This document shows positions 7,801 through 15,001 of a stretch of 41,411 bases of DNA, one piece after another. The stretch lies in contig DAHVAF010000260.1 of the NCBI GenBank assembly GCA_027314765.1, positions 1 to 41,411 of the forward strand, given 5' to 3'. The notes beneath the pieces are model-generated. The model saw only the letters and a program-made list of their open reading frames with translations, was not told the origin of the DNA and did no database searches. A program made the position numbers and the translations under genes. This DNA comes from Clostridia bacterium (GTDB lineage: Bacteria; Bacillota; Sulfobacillia; RBS10-35; JAJYVM01). How positions within the stretch are numbered: position 1 is the stretch's first letter; the number at the start of each line of letters is the position of its first letter.

Positions 7801-8873
7801 GCGGGCGGCCGGGCCGACCGCGACCGCCGGCGAAGGCGTCAGGGGCTGAGCCGCCGAGCGCACGTGGCGGCGGAGACCCGGCTGCGCGGCCCGGAAGGCT
7901 TGCGCCGGGGGCGACCCCCGCCGCGCGCAGGCCGCCATCCGCGGCACACGAAGGGGCTCGGGCTGCTCCGACAGGGGCCGAGCAGCCCGAGCCCCTGGTC
8001 GAAGGCTTCCTCGACTACCTGCGTGCCCAGCGCGGGGCATCCGAGCACACCATCGCGGCATACGCGGCCGACCTGCGGCAGTTCCGCCGCATCTGTCCGC
8101 GCTGGGCGAGCGGCGAGGTCCCGGCCCTGCGCCGCTATCTCGCGCAGCTGCAGGCGGCCGGCTATCAGCGGCGCTCGGTGGCCCGCAAGTTGGCGGCCGT
8201 GCGGTCCTTTTACGCCCACCTCGTTCGCGAGGGGCAGCTTGCCCACAGCCCGGGCGCCATCGTCCACACCCCGAAGCTGCCGCGGCCGCTGCCGCGCACC
8301 CTGTCGCAGCGGCAGGCGGCCGCGCGGGTGGCGGCGCCCGTCGCCGGGACCCCGGCCGGGCTCCGCGACCGGGCCATCCTCGAGATGATGTACGGGGCCG
8401 GGCTGCGGGTCGGCGAGCTCTGCGGGCTGGACATCGCCGACGTCGACGCCGCGGCCAGGATGGTCCACGTCCTTGGCAAGGGCGGCAACGAGCGCATCGC
8501 GCCCTTTGGCGCCAAGGCGGAGCAGGCCCTGGCCGCCTACCTGCGCGTCGGGCGGCCGCGCCTGGTGGGCGCCGAGCCCACGCCCGCGCTGTGGCTGAAC
8601 GGTCAGGGGCGGCGCCTGACCGACCGAAGCGTCCGCGCGCTGGTCAACCGCTCGGCGGCCGCGGCCGGCGTGCCCCACGCCTCGCCGCACACCCTGCGGC
8701 ACTCGTATGCCACCCACATGCTCGACCGCGGCGCCGACCTGCGCGCCGTCCAGGACCTGCTCGGCCACGCGAGCCTGTCCACCACGCAGATCTACACGCA
8801 CGTCACCCGCGAGCGGCTGAAGCAGGTGTACCTGCAGGCCCACCCGCGGGCGCGGATGCCAGGGCCGGAGTAG
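7797..8873 (+). CDS. xerC: Tyrosine recombinase XerC
   Basis: This chromosome-dimer resolution recombinase acts at dif, usually with XerD. All six catalytic residues are visible: Arg204 (LRVGELCG), Lys228 (GKGGNER), His298 and Arg301 (HTLRHSYATHML), His324 (LGHAS) and the nucleophile Tyr333 (QIYTHV). The SAM-like core-binding domain begins near residue 66 (LVEGFLDYLRAQRG). With ATG 7797 (ATGA overlap with topA) the protein has 358 residues, about 55–60 more than usual. The extra N-terminal part is Pro/Ala/Arg-rich and contains a long inverted repeat. I see no other ATG, GTG or TTG start closer to the core domain, so either the extension is real or a CTG is used. The position after topA is the common Firmicutes arrangement, here without trmFO between them. 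Confidence 0.9.
   Translation: MSGRPGRPRPPAKASGAEPPSARGGGDPAARPGRLAPGATPAARRPPSAAHEGARAAPTGAEQPEPLVEGFLDYLRAQRGASEHTIAAYAADLRQFRRICPRWASGEVPALRRYLAQLQAAGYQRRSVARKLAAVRSFYAHLVREGQLAHSPGAIVHTPKLPRPLPRTLSQRQAAARVAAPVAGTPAGLRDRAILEMMYGAGLRVGELCGLDIADVDAAARMVHVLGKGGNERIAPFGAKAEQALAAYLRVGRPRLVGAEPTPALWLNGQGRRLTDRSVRALVNRSAAAAGVPHASPHTLRHSYATHMLDRGADLRAVQDLLGHASLSTTQIYTHVTRERLKQVYLQAHPRARMPGPE
7952..7996. repeat. Long perfect inverted repeat (17-bp stem, 11-bp loop)
   Basis: Positions 7952–7968 are the exact reverse complement of 7980–7996. The repeat falls in the N-terminal extension of xerC, just before the conserved domain. No T-run follows on the + strand, so it is not a standard terminator. 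It could fold in the topA–xerC mRNA and limit downstream expression. Confidence 0.8.
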
Positions 8874-9100
8874 GCGGCGACGGGCGCGCGCGCCGGGGGC
8901 GACCCTGATGGTCGCGGGCCAGGTCCCCGGCCGCCAGGGAGGGCGGCCACGCGCGCCGCCGGGGACTCGCGGTGCCGCGCCAGCGGCACGGGCGTCGCGG
9001 CGACCCCGCAGGCCGCCAGGCCGAGGAGGCGCCGCAGCCCGAGCGGGTGGCGGCGAGGCCCCCGGGACGGGGGCCGGGCGCGCCCACTTGGTCCAGCCGC

Positions 9101-10495
9101 TCACCGTGGCAGCCAGGCCGGCGCATGCGCCCCCTGGCGGGCGGGCGGCAGCTCCCACCGCGGGGCGGTCTCCGCCATCCACAGGGCCGGGGTCAGGTAT
9201 TCGATCCGGCCGAAATCCGCCGTGTCCATCTCGGCGAGGAACGGCGCCACGTCGCCGGGGTCCGCCGCGGCCGGGTCGAGGTCGTCGCCCAGGCGCTGGT
9301 ACCACATGCAGGTCTGGCACAGGGAGACCTGAACGTGCCAGGAGCCGCCCTCCGTGGCCCGCCGGGCCAGGGCGGCCATGGCGCCGTAGGCCGCCAGGAA
9401 GCCCGTGCTGTAGTCGTTCACGGCGGCGGGGGCCAGCCGAGGGGTGCCACCGGGGGCCGACAGCCCCTCGCGGAAGGACATGCCCGTCGCCGCCTGGCCG
9501 AGCTGCTCCCAGCCGGGCCGCTCGGCCCAGGGGCCCACAGGACCGTAGCAGTTCTCGGAGACATAGACGATGCCGGGCCGCAGCGCCGCGACCTCCCGCG
9601 GGCCGAAGCCGCGCCGGGCCAGGGCTCCCAGGCGGTAACCCTGCGAGAACACGTCGGCCGCGCGGATCAGCTCGCGCAGGCGTGCAGCCTCCTCCGGCTC
9701 GCGCAGGTCCAGGACGGCCTGGCGCTTGCCGATGCCGGTCTCCAGCTCGAACGGGCCGCTGCCCTCCAGGTGCGGGGCGCTGATATGGAGGACGTCCGCG
9801 CCGTGCTCGGCCAGGGTTTTGGCGCAGGTCGGGCCCGCCAGGACGCGCGTGAGGTCGAGGACCCGCAGGCCGCCCGTGGGCCGGCCGGCCTCCGGCAGGG
9901 GCTGGGGCGGCGCGTCGCCGATGCGCGTCAGGGCCACGGCCGGCAGGCCGGCGATGGCCTGGCCCTGCGGATGCGCGGCCCACTCGGCCTTCGAGCGCAC
10001 GGCGCCGCCGCAGATCCGGCGCCGGATGAACGCTGCCTCCAGCTCGAAGGCGTCGCGCGCGGCCACCGCGGCGTCGATCTCGGCGGCCACGGCACCCTCG
10101 TCCAGCCCGAGCTCCGCCAGGACCTGCGGGGTGTCGTGAAAGGAGCCGTGCAGCTGCACGTGGCGGCCGTCGCGGGCGGCCACGATGCGGGTGATGCCCT
10201 GGCGGCGGCGCGCCAGCCCCGGCGCGTCCCCGCCGAGCGGCCGCGCGTGCTGGTAGGAGCGCAGGCTGAAGGCGGCGTGGCGCGCCTCCACGCGGACGGC
10301 TTGGCGGCGGCCCGTGCGCAGGCGCCACAGCTCGCTCGCGCCGAGGCCCGTCAGCAGGCGGGCCACGGCCGCCCCCTCGCCGAGATGGTGCGGCGAGGGC
10401 AGGATCGGATCTTCACCCGTGATCTCGCAGTCGATGGCCGCGGGCAGGGGTATGCCCGCCAGCCGCATGGCTCGCAGAACCGCGTCGCGCTCCAT
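9101..10495 (-). CDS. CoA-transferase family III protein (CaiB/BaiF-type)
   Basis: Family III enzymes move CoA between carboxylic acids through aspartyl-anhydride intermediates. The signature start of the fold, [27 protein letters not shown], lies in the second half. It is followed by [35 protein letters not shown] and a [15 protein letters not shown] helix. The first ~200 residues are a more divergent half seen in the ~460-residue members of this family. ATG at 10495 is preceded by a GGAGGGAG site on the minus strand; the protein has 464 residues. It points against the flanking xerC and hslV genes, so it is an insertion into the normally continuous topA–xerC–hslV array. The substrate is unknown. 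Antisense open frames here are GC-driven shadows. Confidence 0.8.
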   Translation of the reverse strand: MERDAVLRAMRLAGIPLPAAIDCEITGEDPILPSPHHLGEGAAVARLLTGLGASELWRLRTGRRQAVRVEARHAAFSLRSYQHARPLGGDAPGLARRRQGITRIVAARDGRHVQLHGSFHDTPQVLAELGLDEGAVAAEIDAAVAARDAFELEAAFIRRRICGGAVRSKAEWAAHPQGQAIAGLPAVALTRIGDAPPQPLPEAGRPTGGLRVLDLTRVLAGPTCAKTLAEHGADVLHISAPHLEGSGPFELETGIGKRQAVLDLREPEEAARLRELIRAADVFSQGYRLGALARRGFGPREVAALRPGIVYVSENCYGPVGPWAERPGWEQLGQAATGMSFREGLSAPGGTPRLAPAAVNDYSTGFLAAYGAMAALARRATEGGSWHVQVSLCQTCMWYQRLGDDLDPAAADPGDVAPFLAEMDTADFGRIEYLTPALWMAETAPRWELPPARQGAHAPAWLPR

Positions 10496-10671
10496 CCCGC
10501 TTCTCCCTCCCTCGCCATGGAGGTTCGCCGCGCCACACCCGGCGACCCGCTCGGCGGAACCGTGCGCCGCCACCCCCGCGCGGCCCGGGCGAAGATCGGC
10601 TATCGTGGAGTGGCGCGGTGGATTTTCTGCCGCTTCCGGGCAACCTTCCCAGGGGGGCGGAGGCACGGCCT

Positions 10672-11208
10672 ATGGAGTTTCACGGGACGACCATCCTGGC
10701 GGTCCAGCGCGGCGGCAAGCTGGCCATGGCCGGCGACGGTCAGGTCACGATCTCGCCCGCCAACATCGTGCTGAAGCACCACGCGCAGAAGGTGCGCCGC
10801 CTCAGCAGCGGTAAGGTGCTGGCGGGTTTCGCCGGGTCGCTGGCCGACTCCATCTCGCTCTACGACAGGTTCGAGGCGAAGATGGAGGAGTTCCGCGGCA
10901 ACCTGCAGCGCGCGGCGGTCGAGCTGGCCCGGGATTGGCGCTCGGACAGGGTGCTGCGCCGCCTGGAGGCGCAGATGCTGGTGGCCGACGTCGGGCACGT
11001 GCTGCTGCTGAGCGGCAGCGGTGAGGTCATCGAGCCCGACGAGCCGATCCTGGCCATCGGCTCGGGCGGGCCCTACGCGCTCTCGGCGGCGCAGGCACTG
11101 GCCCGCCACACCGACATGGCGGTCGGCGACATCGTGCGGGCGGCCATGCGGATCGCCGCCGACATCTGCGTATACACGAACACGAACTTCATCGTCGAGG
11201 AGCTTTGA
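10672..11208 (+). CDS. hslV: ATP-dependent protease subunit HslV (CodW-type)
   Basis: HslV is the proteasome-like peptidase dodecamer of the HslUV (ClpYQ) protease in the cytoplasm. The protein has 178 residues with [49 protein letters not shown] and the C-terminal ICVYTN…IVEEL. The N-terminus [11 protein letters not shown] places Thr6–Thr7 after a five-residue leader, as in Bacillus CodW, rather than directly after the initiator Met as in E. coli. The VTFG motif common in relatives is VTIS here. ATG 10672 follows a GGAGG site by eight bases; an upstream GTG at 10618 would add 18 unconserved residues. hslU follows after a short tandem repeat, so the two are probably one operon. Confidence 0.95.
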   Translation: MEFHGTTILAVQRGGKLAMAGDGQVTISPANIVLKHHAQKVRRLSSGKVLAGFAGSLADSISLYDRFEAKMEEFRGNLQRAAVELARDWRSDRVLRRLEAQMLVADVGHVLLLSGSGEVIEPDEPILAIGSGGPYALSAAQALARHTDMAVGDIVRAAMRIAADICVYTNTNFIVEEL

Positions 11209-11278
11209 GCCGAGGGGCCTTGAGCCGAGGGGCTTTGAGCCGAGGAGCTTTGAGCCGAGAGGCCCCGAGTAGACGGGC
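11204..11278. repeat. 15-bp tandem repeat between hslV and hslU
   Basis: Four near-identical 15-bp units built on TTTGAGCCGAGGGGC occupy 11204–11263, followed by a degenerate fifth unit to 11278. The first unit includes the hslV stop codon, so the array grew from the end of the gene. Each unit keeps the same frame and would read as five-residue repeats if the stop were lost. It separates hslV and hslU by about 109 bp. Confidence 0.85.
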
Positions 11279-11317
11279 TTTGTGCGACCCACTTCTTCCC
11301 GGAGGAGCTGGAGCGGC

Positions 11318-12724
11318 GTGGACGAGCTGACGCCCCGCCAGATCGTGGCCGAGCTCGATAAGTACGTGGTGGGCCAGGCGGGCGCCAAGCGCTCGGTTGC
11401 GGTGGCCCTGCGCAACCGGTACCGCCGCAACCGCCTGCCGCCCGAGCTGAAGGACGAGGTCGTCCCGAAGAACATCCTGATGATCGGCCCCACGGGCGTT
11501 GGCAAGACGGAGATCGCCCGCCGCATCGCCCGCATGGTCAAGGCGCCCTTCATCAAGGTCGAGGCCACCAAGTTCACCGAGGTCGGCTACGTGGGCCGCG
11601 ACGTCGACTCCATGGTGCGCGACCTGGTGGAGACCTCCCTGCGCATGGTCCGCTCCGAGAAGCTGGCGGATGTGCAGGAGCGGGCGCAGGAGCTGGCCGA
11701 GGAGCGGCTCCTGGACATCCTGGCCCCCCTCCCCAAGCGCGAGCAGGCCTTCCGCAACCCCCTGGAGGCCCTCTTCGGCTCCATGCGCGGCCCCCAGGCC
11801 GAGACCGACGACGACCAGGAGATGGAGGACCGCCGGCGCACGGCCCGCGAGGCGCGCGCCCAGTACCGGCGGCGCCTGGCGACGGGCGGGATGGAGGGCG
11901 ACACGGTCGAGGTCGAGGTCGACGACACCACGCCGCCCATGGTCGATGTCCTCTCGGGCGCCGGCGTGGAGGAGATGGCCATCAACTTCCAGGACCTGCT
12001 GGGCGGCATGCTGCCCAAGCGCCGCAAGAAGCGCAAGGTCACCATCGCCGAGGCGCGCCGGCTCCTGGCCCAGGAGGAGGCCGCCAAACTGATCGACCAG
12101 GACCAGGCCACGGCCGAGGCCGTCCGCCGCGCCGAACAGTCCGGCATCATCTTCGTCGACGAGATCGACAAGATCGCCGGCCGCGACGCCGGCACCGGCC
12201 CCGACGTCTCCCGCGAGGGCGTGCAGCGCGACATCCTGCCCATCGTCGAGGGCAGCACGGTCATGACCAAATACGGGCCGGTGAAGACCGACCACATGCT
12301 CTTCATCGCCGCGGGCGCCTTCCACACCAGCAAGCCGACGGACCTGATCCCGGAGCTGCAGGGCCGCTTCCCCATCCGGGTGGAGCTGGAGCCCCTCGGC
12401 GCCGAGGACCTGCGCCGCATCCTCGTGGAGCCGGAGAACGCCCTGACCAAGCAGTACGCCGCGCTCCTGGAGACCGAGGGCGTGACCGTGACCTTCACGC
12501 AGGACGGCATCGATGAGCTCGCCGCCACGGCCCAGCGCGTGAACGAGCAGACGGAGAACATCGGCGCCCGCCGCCTGCACACGATCATGGAGAAGCTGCT
12601 GGAGGAAGTCTCCTTCGACGCGCCGGAGGGCGACGAGAAGACGGTCAACGTGGACGCGGCCTATGTGAAGGCCCGCCTGTCCGGCATCGCGCAGGACCGC
12701 GACCTCAGCCGGTTCATCCTCTAG
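11318..12724 (+). CDS. hslU: ATP-dependent unfoldase subunit HslU (ClpY)
   Basis: HslU is the AAA+ hexamer that unfolds substrates and feeds them to HslV. The start [20 protein letters not shown] fits the family exactly, choosing GTG 11318 over the upstream GTG 11282; GGAG motifs precede it. Walker A is GPTGVGKT (57–64), Walker B is [11 protein letters not shown], the intermediate domain spans roughly residues 110–230 and is charged, and sensor/arginine regions [12 protein letters not shown] and [11 protein letters not shown] are present. The C-terminus DLSRFIL is the tail that inserts into HslV. The 468 residues are typical. The usual next gene, codY, is missing here and a transposase remnant follows. 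Confidence 0.96.
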   Translation: MDELTPRQIVAELDKYVVGQAGAKRSVAVALRNRYRRNRLPPELKDEVVPKNILMIGPTGVGKTEIARRIARMVKAPFIKVEATKFTEVGYVGRDVDSMVRDLVETSLRMVRSEKLADVQERAQELAEERLLDILAPLPKREQAFRNPLEALFGSMRGPQAETDDDQEMEDRRRTAREARAQYRRRLATGGMEGDTVEVEVDDTTPPMVDVLSGAGVEEMAINFQDLLGGMLPKRRKKRKVTIAEARRLLAQEEAAKLIDQDQATAEAVRRAEQSGIIFVDEIDKIAGRDAGTGPDVSREGVQRDILPIVEGSTVMTKYGPVKTDHMLFIAAGAFHTSKPTDLIPELQGRFPIRVELEPLGAEDLRRILVEPENALTKQYAALLETEGVTVTFTQDGIDELAATAQRVNEQTENIGARRLHTIMEKLLEEVSFDAPEGDEKTVNVDAAYVKARLSGIAQDRDLSRFIL

Positions 12725-12962
12725 CGGCACTTCAGGCGTTCGGTAGTACCTGAGGCGGTGCCACTCGACGACCGGAGGTGGGGCATGGTGTGAAAGCCGT
12801 GCCCCACGTGTATTTGCGACGAGAGACCGCGCGCGGGTCGTCTCCCGGAGCACTCCCGTTGCGCAGTATCCAATTGCGTTGAACAAGCAAGATGGAGCCA
12901 GATCGACGTCTGGCGAAGCTCGCCGTCGCCATGTAGCACCTGCCGGTTTCGGGGTGGCCGGT
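12725..12962 (+). other. hslU downstream spacer with two imperfect hairpins
   Basis: No gene is clear. Bases 12726–12762 form an interrupted hairpin (GGCAC/GTGCC and TCAGG/CCTGA arms) directly after hslU. Bases 12778–12788 and 12797–12807 pair as an 11-bp stem with one G·U. Neither has a T-run. The stretch may be the left flank or end of the transposase remnant that follows; I could not identify terminal inverted repeats. Confidence 0.4.
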
Positions 12963-13427
12963 ATGGCGCGGCTCATGCGCAAGACTGTCCGCGGTCACAC
13001 CCACGGGTACGCCGTCGAGTCCAAGCGCGTCGACGGCAAGCCCCACATCGTCTGGCAACGCTATCTCGGCAAGATGGAGGACATCATCGCCCGCTGCACC
13101 CAGGGCCCCTCCGCCTTCGAGCCCGTCGTGGAGGAGTTCGGTGCCGTCGCCGCCCTGATGGCCATCGCCCAGCGTTTGGACTTGGAAGCCATCGTGGCCC
13201 GCCACCTGCCGCAGGGCCGCCTGCAGGTCCCCGTCGGCCGCTACCTGCTGTTGGCCAGCGTTAACCGTGTGCTGGCGCCCTGCAGCAAGGTGCAGATCGG
13301 AGATGGGTACGAGCGCACCCTGCTGCGCCGGCTCTGGAGCCTGCCGGCCGCCCACTTCAGCAGCCAGCGCTTCCCTGTGCCGAGGCAGTCCGCCACCCTT
13401 CACAGTCGACCCCATTCTGTCGAATAA
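12963..13427 (+). pseudogene. Transposase N-terminal remnant, IS1634/IS4-like
   Basis: The reading frame resembles the N-terminal part of IS1634-type DDE transposases: MRKTVRGHTHGYAVESKRVDGKP, IVWQRYLGKMED, VNRVLAPCSK and LLRRLWSLPAAHFSSQRF. Homology ends at about 13373, just before the point where relatives continue into the DDE catalytic domain. Some unrelated residues follow to a stop at 13427. With about 140 of the usual ~500 residues and no catalytic acids, it cannot transpose. Starting at TTG 12879 would add 28 unconserved residues. It sits between hslU and the flagellar riboswitch, where many Firmicutes have codY. Confidence 0.75.
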
Positions 13428-13454
13428 CCTTAAAGATACAGTGAATTTGTCGAA
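13418..13454. promoter_or_regulatory. TGTCGAA direct repeats in the AT-richer flagellar leader
   Basis: TGTCGAA occurs at 13418–13424 and 13448–13454, thirty bases apart, which is close to three DNA turns. The surrounding 13410–13570 is clearly AT-richer than the rest of the window and must hold the promoter for the flagellar operon. I could not find a convincing sigma-A or sigma-28 promoter. The repeats could be operator half-sites or the end of the decayed insertion sequence. Confidence 0.25.
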
Positions 13455-13570
13455 CGATAGTTGTCACATTTGGTGGGTGGTAGCAGGAGGATGAAACCGG
13501 ACCGCGAAACCTGAGCCTTGACCAGAACTGAAAAGAGTTCCCAGTTCTGATCTGGAAATTGAATCGAGCT

Positions 13571-13661
13571 CTTTTCCGAACGGGCAAACCCGTCGAGAGG
13601 CGGGGACGCAAAGCCACGGGCCCTCGTGTGAGGCGAGGGTAGCCGGGTTACCGAAGAAAAG
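13571..13661 (+). ncRNA. Cyclic di-GMP-I (GEMM-I) riboswitch aptamer
   Basis: This stretch has the hallmark GEMM-I elements in order: GGGCAAACC (13582–13590), a GAGA tetraloop closing P2, GGACGCAAAGCC (13604–13615), a P3 helix with its receptor region, and GGGTTACCGAAG (13645–13656). P1 is closed by CTTTTC (13571–13576) with GAAAAG (13656–13661). The base aligned with G20 of the Vibrio Vc2 aptamer, at 13583, is G rather than A, which is expected for c-di-GMP rather than cGAMP. It lies upstream of the flgB operon, as does the Cd1 riboswitch of Clostridioides difficile. Confidence 0.93.
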
Positions 13662-13718
13662 GGGAGGCATGGCACACAAAGCCCCCTTTTCCGAGGGATC
13701 GGAATCGGGGGCTTTTTG
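13656..13718 (+). terminator. Riboswitch expression platform: antiterminator and intrinsic terminator
   Basis: The terminator pairs 13678–13686 with 13707–13715, continues as an inner TTCCGA/TCGGAA stem, and ends in a T-run at 13713–13717. A competing antiterminator is visible: GAAAAGGGG (13656–13664) is complementary to CCCCTTTTC (13683–13691). Its 5' arm contains the 3' strand of riboswitch P1. Ligand-stabilised P1 would therefore free the terminator, predicting an OFF switch in which c-di-GMP stops transcription before flgB. Confidence 0.85.
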
Positions 13719-13778
13719 TCGTCCCGGTGAGGGGTCGGAGATTCCGGATCCAAGCGGGTCCAGGCGGAGGTGGGCGAT

Positions 13779-14168
13779 GTGGGCGGGCTGTTCTCGGCAC
13801 CGGGCCTGCAGGCACTGATGGCCAACGTCGAGGTCCTGACGGCGCGCCAGCGCGCGATCGCGCAGAACGTGGCCAACGTGGACACGCCCGGCTACCAGGC
13901 GGTCGACGTGAACTTCCCGCTGGCGATGAGCCGGGCGCTGGCCGAGCAGGCGGCGCCACAGGGGACCGGGATCGCCAACCCGGCGAGCATGCCGCTGGTG
14001 GCCAACCCGGGGGTCATGCAGGTGGACGGCAACGGGGTCAACGTGGACAAGCAGATGATCGAGATCGCGCAGACGCAGACGTGGTACGCGGCCACCGAGC
14101 AGGACCTGCAGCTTCAGCTGCAGGTGGTCAAGCTGGCGGTCAGCGACGGAGGGGCGGTGCAGCCTTGA
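13779..14168 (+). CDS. flgB: Flagellar basal-body rod protein FlgB
   Basis: FlgB is a proximal rod subunit exported through the flagellar type III system. The rod-protein N-terminus is seen in LTARQRAIAQNVANVDTPGY, and the C-terminal amphipathic helix in YAATEQDLQLQLQVVKLAV. GTG 13779 sits eight bases after GGAGG (13766–13770); the upstream GTG 13770 overlaps that site and is unlikely. The protein has 129 residues, as usual. It is the first gene of the operon, 60 bp downstream of the riboswitch terminator, and it ends in a TTGA overlap with flgC. Confidence 0.93.
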   Translation: MGGLFSAPGLQALMANVEVLTARQRAIAQNVANVDTPGYQAVDVNFPLAMSRALAEQAAPQGTGIANPASMPLVANPGVMQVDGNGVNVDKQMIEIAQTQTWYAATEQDLQLQLQVVKLAVSDGGAVQP

Positions 14169-14560
14169 CGATCTGGGGCGGGATGGACGCGAGCGCATCG
14201 GGGCTCCTGGCCGAGCGGCTGCGGCTGGACGTGGTCGCGAACAACATCGCCAACGTCGATACCACCACCACGCCGCAGGGTGGGCCCTACCGGCGCGAGG
14301 TCGTGTTCTTCGCGCAGGCGCCGGGCGAGCGGGGCGTGGTCGTGAGCGGCATCGGGACGGACCCGTCGCCCCTGCCGCTCGTGTACGACCCCGGCAGCCC
14401 CCAGGCCAACGCGCAGGGCTTCGTGCAGATGCCCAACGTGAACATCACCTCGGAGATGGTCGACATGCTGGAGGCCGCGCGCGCCTACGGGGCCAACGTC
14501 ACGGCCTTCAACGACGGCAAGATGATGGCCACCGACGCGCTGAAGCTGGGGCAGGTGTAG
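14165..14560 (+). CDS. flgC: Flagellar basal-body rod protein FlgC
   Basis: FlgC is a proximal rod subunit. The start MTIWGGMDASASGLLAERL and the stretch RLDVVANNIANVDTTTTPQGGPYRR match the family closely. The C-terminus NVNITSEMVDMLEAARAYGANVTAFN is the conserved helix that packs in the rod core. Translation begins at TTG 14165, overlapping the flgB stop as TTGA and preceded by GGAGGGG. The 131 residues are slightly shorter than the average of about 145. Confidence 0.94.
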   Translation: MTIWGGMDASASGLLAERLRLDVVANNIANVDTTTTPQGGPYRREVVFFAQAPGERGVVVSGIGTDPSPLPLVYDPGSPQANAQGFVQMPNVNITSEMVDMLEAARAYGANVTAFNDGKMMATDALKLGQV

Positions 14561-14566
14561 CGGGGC

Positions 14567-14911
14567 ATGACCATTCCTCCCGGCGGGTTTCAGCCGCTCT
14601 CGCTGCCCAGCCTGCGGGCGCCGACCCCGCCCGCGCCGCCGGCCGCGCCGACGGCGCCGGGCAGCGGCACCCAGGGCAGCCAGGGCGTGGCGGCCGGCGG
14701 GTTCGGCGGGGCGCTGAACTCGGCGCTCGACGCGCTGAACAGCTCGCAGGTCCAGGCCGACCAGGCGGCCCAGACCCTGGCCGGCGGCAACGGCGACATC
14801 GCCGGCGCCATGATCGCGACCGAGAAGGCGAGCCTGCAGATGCAGTTCGCCTTCGCGATCCGCAACAAGGCGATCAGCGCCTACCAGCAGATCATGGCGA
14901 TGCAGGTCTAG
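14567..14911 (+). CDS. fliE: Flagellar hook-basal body protein FliE
   Basis: FliE links the MS ring to the proximal rod and is an early export substrate. The 114-residue protein has a Pro/Ala/Gly-rich N-terminus (about 1–45). The conserved part follows: FGGALNSALDALNSSQVQADQAAQTLAGG, then DIAGAMIATEKASLQMQFAFAIRNKAISAYQQIM, which is diagnostic. ATG 14567 lies six bases after the flgC stop. The proline-rich N-terminus is longer than in most relatives. Confidence 0.93.
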   Translation: MTIPPGGFQPLSLPSLRAPTPPAPPAAPTAPGSGTQGSQGVAAGGFGGALNSALDALNSSQVQADQAAQTLAGGNGDIAGAMIATEKASLQMQFAFAIRNKAISAYQQIMAMQV

Positions 14912-15001
14912 CGGCCGCGGTCCCGTCCCGCGCAGCCGGGCGAAGGAGCGCCCGGCCGGCCCCAATGCCACAGGGAGGTGGGTCCGAGGGGGGTGTGAGC
15001 C

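Noticed and set aside
4291..8061. A 1256-codon open frame on the minus strand
   Set aside because: It runs antisense to the clearly conserved topA and the diiron protein gene. Its composition is Arg/Pro/Ala/His-rich, which is what third-position GC bias produces.
8972..10774. A 600-codon open frame on the plus strand opposite the CoA-transferase
   Set aside because: The minus-strand frame has recognisable family III CoA-transferase motifs and a good ribosome binding site. The plus-strand frame has no motif and overlaps the hslV start.
13425..13470. A sigma-28 promoter (TAAA and CGATAG) ahead of the flagellar operon
   Set aside because: The spacing of about 20 bp is too long, and the -10 element lacks the GCCGATAA form.
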